Source: Deltaproteobacteria bacterium RIFCSPLOWO2_02_FULL_57_26 (lineage in GTDB: Bacteria > Desulfobacterota > Binatia > UBA9968). Taken from it: DNA of 11,543 bases. Below the pieces are notes generated by a model. That model was given only the letters and a program-made list of their open reading frames with translations. It was not told the origin of the DNA and did not search any database. Below, piece by piece: positions 7,227 through 11,543 of the stretch. The position numbers and the translations under genes are program-made. The stretch's first letter is position 1; each line of letters begins with the position of its first letter. The stretch spans positions 1 through 11,543 of the forward strand of contig MGSI01000161.1 in assembly GCA_001798455.1 (NCBI GenBank), read 5' to 3'.

Positions 7227-7284
7227 GCCATCAGCAATCGGCTATCAGCATAAACCTGACCGCTGAAGGCTGATCGCTGAATGC
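7227..7284. repeat. Palindromic heptamer element (TCAGCNN / NNGCTGA), copy 1
   Basis: An imperfect inverted repeat has 23-nt arms (7227-7249 and 7262-7284), of which 17 positions pair, and a 12-nt loop. Each arm is itself built of 7-nt units such as TCAGCAA and TCGGCTA on the left, and GCTGAAG and GCTGATC on the right. It fills the gap between the amidohydrolase stop (7289) and the FAD subunit start (7212). As minus-strand RNA it would form a hairpin inside the operon, possibly influencing downstream expression or mRNA stability. There is no T-tract after it. It matches the element at 11035-11101 in reverse orientation. Confidence 0.7.
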
Positions 7285-7288
7285 ATTT

Positions 7289-8662
7289 CTAAGATGGGTT
7301 GGGCCGCACCAGACGGCCGGTTGGTTTCCCTACCACCTCGCCATCGCGCATCTGCACGTTGCCGCGCACGATCGTGCATACGGGCATCCCTTTGACCTTC
7401 CAGCCGTGCCATGGAGACGGCTTGTTCTTGCTGTGGAGCTTGTTGACGTCAATAGCCCCTTCCTTGTCCATGTCGACGATCGTCAGGTCGCCGTCCGAGC
7501 CAAGGCGGATAGCTCCTTTTTGCGGATAAATTTGCCAGACTTTAGCGGGATTCTCAGACGCCAGTTTCACGTAGTGATTCAAGCTCATCCTTCCCTTGTT
7601 GACTTCGGTGAGCATCAGAGGAACACCCGTCTCCACGCCGCAAAATCCCGAGATACACTCCCAGATGGCGGGCTTGGTCATCTTCCCCATGATATCCGAG
7701 CCCTTTTCCTCCAGAGTATGGGGTGAATGGTCGGTGGCGATCATGTCGATATAGCCGTTGAGAAGGCCGTCCCACAGGACTTCCGCATGGTCGCGGCTGC
7801 GTACCGGAGGATTCATCTTGAGCAGCGGCCCAACCTCCGCCATATCTTTGGGTTCACGCAATAGGTAGTGCGGTCCGGTCTCCGCGGTTACTCTCAAGCC
7901 CTTCGCCTTCGCGTCGCGCACGAGATTGGCCGCCTGTTTCGAGCTCATGTGATAGACGTGAAGTTTGGTCTTGAAAGTCTCGGCCAAGAAAATGGCGTGG
8001 GCGACAGATTCCGCCTCGCAGATGTCGGGCCGGGAGGCTTCCCAGTAAACCGGGTCGTTCTTACCCTCGGCTTTGAGTTTGTTGGTGTAGTAGGCCATGA
8101 TCTGGCGATTTTCTGCATGAATCCCCAGAGGAAGCTTCGATTGGGTGATGTTGCTGAAGGCCTCCATGCACATCCCGTCGTCCGGGAAGGGGAGGTTGCC
8201 GATGGTCTCGCCGAAGAAGATCTTGTACCCGATGACTCCCGCCTCGGCCATCGGCAGAATCTCAGCGGTGTTGGTCTGAACCACCACGCCGTAGAAGGCG
8301 TAATCGCACAGGAATCTCCCCTCTGCGAGCTTGATCTTTTCTCTCACCTTGTCGGCGTCGGCAGTCGGCGGAACCACATTGGGCATGTCCATCACCATCG
8401 TGATCCCACCACAAACCGCCGCGGTCGAGCCGGTCGTGAAGTCCTCTTTGTAATCCAGCCCGGGCACCCTGAAATGGACGTGGCCGTCAATCAGCCCTGG
8501 CAGGATATGTTTGCCTTTGGCATCGATCTCTTCCTTGCCCTGCGGCAGGACATCGTCCGTGCCGATAGCGACGAACTTCCCGCCATTGACGGCAACACCG
8601 CCTTTGAAGGTTTCGGTAGGCGTGACCACCCATCCGTTTTTAACGACTAAATCCGCGCTCAT
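7289..8662 (-). CDS. Cyclic amidohydrolase, allantoinase/hydantoinase-like
   Basis: This 457-residue enzyme hydrolyses a cyclic amide ring (allantoin, hydantoin, dihydropyrimidine or similar). It is a TIM-barrel dinuclear metal enzyme with all expected ligands: His61 and His63 in GLIDGHVHFRVPG, Lys147 in GYKIFFG (the lysine carboxylated in the family), His182 in GIHAENR, His238 in VYHMSSKQA, and Asp311 in IATDHSPHT. The HVHFRVPG form and KMNPPVRS (282-289) resemble allantoinase (AllB) and dihydroorotase more than classical dihydropyrimidinase. The ATG at 8662 has a perfect AAGGAGG 4 nt upstream. It is the first gene of the minus-strand operon with the Mo hydroxylase, so it probably opens a ring that the hydroxylase has oxidised. 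Exact substrate is not determinable; allantoinase itself is possible. Confidence 0.9.
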   Translation of the reverse strand: MSADLVVKNGWVVTPTETFKGGVAVNGGKFVAIGTDDVLPQGKEEIDAKGKHILPGLIDGHVHFRVPGLDYKEDFTTGSTAAVCGGITMVMDMPNVVPPTADADKVREKIKLAEGRFLCDYAFYGVVVQTNTAEILPMAEAGVIGYKIFFGETIGNLPFPDDGMCMEAFSNITQSKLPLGIHAENRQIMAYYTNKLKAEGKNDPVYWEASRPDICEAESVAHAIFLAETFKTKLHVYHMSSKQAANLVRDAKAKGLRVTAETGPHYLLREPKDMAEVGPLLKMNPPVRSRDHAEVLWDGLLNGYIDMIATDHSPHTLEEKGSDIMGKMTKPAIWECISGFCGVETGVPLMLTEVNKGRMSLNHYVKLASENPAKVWQIYPQKGAIRLGSDGDLTIVDMDKEGAIDVNKLHSKNKPSPWHGWKVKGMPVCTIVRGNVQMRDGEVVGKPTGRLVRPNPS

Positions 8663-8666
8663 TCTT

Positions 8667-8673
8667 CCTCCTT
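8667..8673 (-). promoter_or_regulatory. Strong ribosome binding site of the cyclic amidohydrolase
   Basis: The minus strand reads AAGGAGG, fully complementary to the 16S anti-Shine-Dalgarno core, 4 nt before the ATG at 8662. It is the strongest site in the window and confirms the start. Confidence 0.75.
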
Positions 8674-8852
8674 ATGGCAACGTAATCCGGTGTCATCGAA
8701 CTGTGGCAAGGGCTCGAGGGCCTGGACGCTTGCGCGATTGGCCTCCCGGCCGGGTGACCCTCGGGCCTTCCCTCAGCCTCTTGCATTCTGATCTCTTTGT
8801 AGATAAAACCCCGATTCGGAAGGGGTGGGACACTGCCTCCTGTTGAACCTGC

Positions 8853-8887
8853 GCGCTGTCGTTGTGTACGAGCAGCGCTGTCGGTGT
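8853..8887. promoter_or_regulatory. Candidate operator: 22-nt-spaced direct repeat around a TCGT-N5-ACGA palindrome
   Basis: GCGCTGTCGKTGT occurs at 8853-8865 and 8875-8887, start to start 22 nt, about two helical turns. The first copy overlaps the inverted repeat TCGT-N5-ACGA (8859-8871), which contains TTGTGTACGA. Such spacing suits a dimeric regulator bound on one face of the DNA. The site lies in the divergent control region, about 190 nt from each start codon. No regulator gene is in the window. Confidence 0.3.
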
Positions 8888-9044
8888 CCTTGAAAGTGGT
8901 TGGAACCTATCCGATCCCGGATGGCTTGTCAAGGATACCCGGCCCATCCCAGCGGAAAGCAGAATCTGGACGGAAAAGATATTGCATGCGGGGCCGCGAT
9001 CGTTTAGTGTGGCCGCTCAACAGGGCCGACATCAGTTGATTCTT

Positions 9045-9051
9045 AGGGAGG
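9045..9051 (+). promoter_or_regulatory. Ribosome binding site supporting a GTG start
   Basis: AGGGAGG lies 4 nt before the GTG at 9056 and is the main reason for accepting that GTG as the start of the first ABC ATPase. Confidence 0.7.
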
Positions 9052-9055
9052 CGAA

Positions 9056-9871
9056 GTGGCAAAAACCAAATTGCAGGCAATCGGGTTGCGTATGGAGTAC
9101 TACCAGCCGCGCACGGGCGGAAGGCTCCTGGCGCTGGATAACGTCGACCTCACGATCGAGGAGGGGGAATTCGTCACCATCGTGGGCCCCAGCGGCTGCG
9201 GCAAGACCACGTTCATTAATATTGCGGACGGATTGCTCAAGCCGACCGGAGGAAAAATCCTGCTCGAGGGAAAAGAGATCACCGCACCGGGTCCAGACCG
9301 CGCCATGGTGTTCCAAGATCCGTGTCTTATGCCATGGCGGACCGTTTTCAAAAACGTTGTTTACGGCCTCGAATGCCGCGGCCAGGTGGGAGCGGCGGAG
9401 AAAGCGCGGGCGCTTGGCTTCATCAAGCTGGTCGGCCTCTCGGGATTTGAGGAGCATTATCCCCATGAGCTCTCCGGCGGGATGCAGCAGCGGTGCAACC
9501 TCGCCCGGGCCCTCTCGGTGGATCCCGAGGTTCTGATTATGGACGAGCCCTTTGCGGCTCTGGATGCCCAGACCCGCGAGATCATGCAGTCGGAGCTGCT
9601 GCGGATCTGGCGTGAAGCAAAAAAGACCGTCCTGTTCATTACCCACCAGATCAACGAAGCTATCTACCTGGGAGACCGCATCATCATTTTTTGTGCCCGG
9701 CCCGGCAAGGTGAAAGATGCGTTGAATCTTGACCTCCCCCGGCCGCGGGGCCTGGCGGTAAAACGCTCGAAGCAGTTCCTGGAGTACGAAGATTACGTGT
9801 GGAACCAGATCGAGGAAGAGGTGAAGAAGACCATGGCGGCCGATCAGGTGGTCCATAATATTGACGCGTAA
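9056..9871 (+). CDS. ABC transporter ATPase, NitT/TauT (SsuB/TauB-like) family
   Basis: This 271-residue ATP-binding subunit of an importer sits on the cytoplasmic face of the membrane. Motifs in order: Walker A GPSGCGKTT (44-52), Q-loop VFQDP with Gln87, signature LSGGMQQR (139-146), Walker B VLIMDEPF (159-166) and switch His197 in FITHQ. The segment MVFQDPCLMPWRTV and the ARPGKV stretch (214-219) after the H-loop are typical of nitrate/sulfonate/taurine-type importers. Members of this group also serve pyrimidine-precursor, aromatic acid and other organic substrates. It starts at GTG with AGGGAGG upstream and is the first gene of the plus-strand right-hand operon. Its permease and binding protein are not in the window. 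The next ATPase gene begins about 10 nt after it. Confidence 0.93.
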   Translation: MAKTKLQAIGLRMEYYQPRTGGRLLALDNVDLTIEEGEFVTIVGPSGCGKTTFINIADGLLKPTGGKILLEGKEITAPGPDRAMVFQDPCLMPWRTVFKNVVYGLECRGQVGAAEKARALGFIKLVGLSGFEEHYPHELSGGMQQRCNLARALSVDPEVLIMDEPFAALDAQTREIMQSELLRIWREAKKTVLFITHQINEAIYLGDRIIIFCARPGKVKDALNLDLPRPRGLAVKRSKQFLEYEDYVWNQIEEEVKKTMAADQVVHNIDA

Positions 9872-9881
9872 CGAAGAGGTC

Positions 9882-11030
9882 ATGGCAGAGACGGGTTACA
9901 TGGTCCGGATCGCGGACCTGGAAAAATACTTCGGCGAGGATAAAGAAAGGGTTCATGTGCTCAAAGGGATCACGCTCGACATCCCCGTGGGCTCCCTTTA
10001 TACCTTCTTGGGGCCCAGCGGATGCGGGAAGACCACGACGCTCCGGTGCGTTGCCGGGCTCGAACGGCCGGACGCCGGGCAGATCAGCATTGATGGCAAA
10101 CCCGTTTTTGCCGCGGGCGAGCGGGTCTACGTCCCGACCAACCGCCGTCCCATCGGCATGGTCTTTCAGTCGTACGCGATCTGGCCGCACATGACCGTTT
10201 TCCAAAACGTCGCCTATCCTCTGACCATTCAACGCCGGCGCAAGAGCGAAATCAGAGAGCGGGTGGCCAACGTCCTGAAGATCGTTGGCCTGCACGGCCT
10301 GGAGGATCGCCCGGCGCCCAAGCTCTCCGGCGGGCAGCAGCAACGCGTCGCCTTTGCCCGCGCTCTGGTCAACGAGCCCAAGGTGCTGCTCCTGGACGAG
10401 CCGTTGAGCAATCTCGATGCCAAGCTGAGGGAGCAAATGCGCTTCGAGATCAAGGCGCTCCAGAGGAGGGTCAATATCACGACCATTTATGTCACCCATG
10501 ATCAGGCCGAAGCGCTGGCTATTTCCGATCAGATTGCGGTCATGCACGGCGGGAGATTGATCGAGGTGGGCTCGCCGCACGAGCTTTACTCCCGGCCGAA
10601 GAGAAAATTCACGGCGACTTTTTTGGGCCTGACCAACCTGATTCAGGGCCGCGTGCTCGAGCTGGGCGGAGATTCCCAGCCCGGCCGGATGGAGACCAAG
10701 AGAGGCGTCCTCTGGTTTGTCCCGGCCACGCGCCTGGCGAAAAATCAGGCCGCGGTGATCTCGGTCCGGCCGGAGCATATCCAGGTCCACAAGCAGAAGC
10801 CCGCCGAGACGGATAACGTCGTGGAGGGGACGGTGAAAGAGGCCGTATTCATGGGGGATGCCTACCACTGCCAGATCGCCGTCGGCGACGATCTCCTTCG
10901 CGTCCACACCCATCCCTTCCTCAGCATGACCCCCGGAGAAAAAGTCTATCTCCACCTCGACCCCCAGAGCTGCAACGGTCTTCCCGCCGAGGATATCGAA
11001 GGCATGGATGAATCGATGCTGGGAGGGTAA
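9882..11030 (+). CDS. ABC transporter ATPase, Fe3+/spermidine/sugar type (FbpC/PotA/UgpC-like) with TOBE-like domain
   Basis: This protein is about 382 residues, with nucleotide-binding domain then a C-terminal TOBE-type region (about 250-370). Motifs: Walker A GPSGCGKTT (44-52), MVFQSYAIWPHMTVFQNVAYPL around the Q-loop (93-114), signature LSGGQQQR (148-155), Walker B VLLLDEPL (168-175) and His206 in VTHDQAEAL. The YAIWPHMTVF form is common in Fe3+/polyamine-type importers. It belongs to a different importer family from the ATPase just upstream. Start choice is uncertain. I prefer ATG 9882 (GAGG just upstream but only 2 nt away). ATG 9900 begins right before the conserved VRIADLEKYF, and a TTG at 9861 would overlap the previous gene by 11 nt. 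No permease is in view, so the cargo is unknown. Confidence 0.9.
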   Translation: MAETGYMVRIADLEKYFGEDKERVHVLKGITLDIPVGSLYTFLGPSGCGKTTTLRCVAGLERPDAGQISIDGKPVFAAGERVYVPTNRRPIGMVFQSYAIWPHMTVFQNVAYPLTIQRRRKSEIRERVANVLKIVGLHGLEDRPAPKLSGGQQQRVAFARALVNEPKVLLLDEPLSNLDAKLREQMRFEIKALQRRVNITTIYVTHDQAEALAISDQIAVMHGGRLIEVGSPHELYSRPKRKFTATFLGLTNLIQGRVLELGGDSQPGRMETKRGVLWFVPATRLAKNQAAVISVRPEHIQVHKQKPAETDNVVEGTVKEAVFMGDAYHCQIAVGDDLLRVHTHPFLSMTPGEKVYLHLDPQSCNGLPAEDIEGMDESMLGG

Positions 11031-11034
11031 AATA

Positions 11035-11101
11035 AGCAATCAGCCGACAGCATTCAGCTTTCAGGTTTTTTCTTGAAGCTGACGGCTGAGTGCTGAAAGC
11101 T
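11035..11101. repeat. Palindromic heptamer element (TCAGCNN / NNGCTGA), copy 2
   Basis: An inverted repeat has 26-nt arms (11035-11060 and 11076-11101), with 19 positions pairing, including 7 bp next to the loop (TCAGCTT with AAGCTGA). The 15-nt loop contains TTTTTT. It fills most of the 97-nt gap between the second ATPase stop and the UbiD gene. The T-run is in the loop, not after the stem, so this is not an ordinary intrinsic terminator. Its left arm and loop match the reverse complement of the 7227-7284 element at 27 of 35 aligned positions. Confidence 0.7.
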
Positions 11102-11113
11102 ATTGAACCAAAA

Positions 11114-11120
11114 GGGAGGA
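11114..11120 (+). promoter_or_regulatory. Ribosome binding site of the UbiD-family gene
   Basis: GGGAGGA lies 7 nt before the ATG at 11128. It stands clear of the palindrome, which ends at 11101. Confidence 0.7.
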
Positions 11121-11127
11121 GCTACTT

Positions 11128-11543
11128 ATGAGCGCGATGGAAGCCAAGAAATTCGCCGAAAAGGAAATCAAGGCGGGCCGAACGCCTACTTATGAAGATC
11201 TGCGCGATTGGCTCGAGATTGTCGACGGTATGGGAGAGCTTAAGAAGATCGACGGGGCGGATTGGAATCTGGAGATGGGCACCCTGGCCGAATTGGTCGC
11301 GCGCGAGAGCAAAGGCGCCGTGCCGGCCGTCCTGTTCGATAAAATCAAAGACTATCCCAAAGGCTATCGCGCCCTGTTCGCGCAAAACGCCTCTTTCAAG
11401 CGGATGGCCCTAAACCTCGGCCTGCCGCTCGATCTGGCGGGGCTCGACCTGGTCCGCGCCTTCCGGCAAAAGCTTGCGGCGCATAAGCCCATTCCCCACA
11501 AGGTCGTAAAGAGCGGCCCGGTCCTGGAGAACGTGCTCGCGGG
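11128..11543 (+). CDS. UbiD-family decarboxylase, N-terminal part (cut by window end)
   Basis: 138 complete codons are visible and the frame is still open at the window edge. The start ATG at 11128 has GGGAGGA 7 nt upstream; a second in-frame ATG is Met4. The sequence has the N-terminal pattern of UbiD enzymes: TYEDLRDWLEIVDGMGELKKIDG (21-43; Asp-Leu-Arg and the Gly-Glu-Leu turn are the key points), a VPAVLFDKIKDYPKGYRAL segment (65-83), KRMALNLGLP (91-100), and IPHKVVKSGPVLENVL (122-137), which matches the family's IPPKxVxxGPxxEN block. UbiD enzymes reversibly decarboxylate aromatic or unsaturated acids using prenylated FMN and usually need a UbiX-type prenyltransferase, not seen here. The catalytic Glu-Arg-Glu residues lie beyond the window. 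It follows two ABC ATPases on the same strand and may share their transcript. Confidence 0.88.
   Translation, partial: MSAMEAKKFAEKEIKAGRTPTYEDLRDWLEIVDGMGELKKIDGADWNLEMGTLAELVARESKGAVPAVLFDKIKDYPKGYRALFAQNASFKRMALNLGLPLDLAGLDLVRAFRQKLAAHKPIPHKVVKSGPVLENVLA

Larger units (their letters stand above)
8663..9055. promoter_or_regulatory. Divergent intergenic control region
   Basis: This 393-nt region separates the minus-strand amidohydrolase/Mo-hydroxylase operon from the plus-strand transporter/decarboxylase operon, so it should hold promoters for both. No open frame in it looks like a protein. Visible elements are a perfect palindrome CCCGGCCGGG (8745-8754) overlapping GGGTGACCC (8752-8760), and a 13-nt direct repeat with 22-nt spacing around a small palindrome (8853-8887). 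I find no convincing -35/-10 or -24/-12 pair on either strand. Confidence 0.6.

Noticed and set aside
7868..8650. Plus-strand open frame opposite the cyclic amidohydrolase
   Set aside because: It lies wholly within a gene whose metal ligands are all present; no family features in the antisense product.
8693..8947. Possible small gene in the divergent control region (84 codons, minus strand)
   Set aside because: No ribosome binding site, low-complexity basic composition and no recognisable fold; the region is better read as regulatory.
9032..9883. Long minus-strand open frame opposite the first ABC ATPase
   Set aside because: Same reason: the plus-strand frame has all ABC motifs and a good ribosome binding site, and the minus frame has none.
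9684..11039. Long minus-strand open frame opposite the second ABC ATPase
   Set aside because: It is the mirror of a strongly conserved plus-strand gene in GC-rich DNA; its protein has no recognisable domain.
7227..11101. CRISPR array
   Set aside because: The repeats are 7-nt degenerate units without unique spacers, and there are no cas genes.
11035..11101. Intrinsic terminator after the second ABC ATPase
   Set aside because: The T6 run is in the loop and not after the stem, and the stem has internal mismatches; it is better described as a member of the repeat family.

Overview
This 11.5 kb window is a gene-dense, GC-rich bacterial catabolic region. It holds eleven complete or near-complete protein genes in three transcription blocks, one gene cut at each window edge, and several short degenerate repeats with a 7-nt period. 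No RNA gene, transposase, phage gene or CRISPR array is visible. The mix (CoxS/M/L-type molybdenum hydroxylase, cyclic amidohydrolases, NitT/TauT-type transport ATPase, UbiD decarboxylase, ComD/ComE-like TPP enzyme) fits a free-living uncultured soil or subsurface bacterium of the Rokubacteria/NC10/Desulfobacterota kind. That is an inference from gene content and repeat style; the sequence carries no phylogenetic marker.

Left block (+ strand, 2-1986): the C-terminal part of a TrzA/MtaD-type metal-dependent deaminase or hydrolase, then two small genes for the halves of a thiamine-diphosphate decarboxylase of the sulfopyruvate/phosphonopyruvate decarboxylase type. Middle block (- strand, 8662 down to 2021, convergent with the left block across 34 nt): an allantoinase-like cyclic amidohydrolase, then FAD subunit, 2Fe-2S subunit, molybdopterin catalytic subunit, second FAD subunit and second 2Fe-2S subunit. 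A single catalytic subunit is therefore flanked by two different electron-transfer pairs. Right block (+ strand, 9056 to the window end, divergent from the middle block across a 393-nt control region): a NitT/TauT/SsuB-type ABC ATPase, a second ABC ATPase of the Fe3+/polyamine/sugar type with a TOBE-like tail, and the start of a UbiD-family prenyl-FMN decarboxylase. No permease or binding protein lies inside the window.

Taken together, a plausible but unproven reading is uptake and breakdown of an N-heterocyclic compound (purine, pyrimidine, hydantoin or a related ring): the Mo enzyme hydroxylates the ring, the deaminase removes an amino or other substituent, the cyclic amidohydrolase opens the ring, and the TPP and UbiD decarboxylases act on acid products. 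The actual substrate cannot be read from the sequence.

The most distinctive non-coding signal is a set of degenerate heptamer repeats. One array begins on the stop codon of the first gene (800-834). Two related palindromic elements sit in intergenic gaps in opposite orientation (7227-7284 and 11035-11101). One array lies inside the reading frame of the molybdenum subunit (4431-4465) and is translated as a 12-residue insert.
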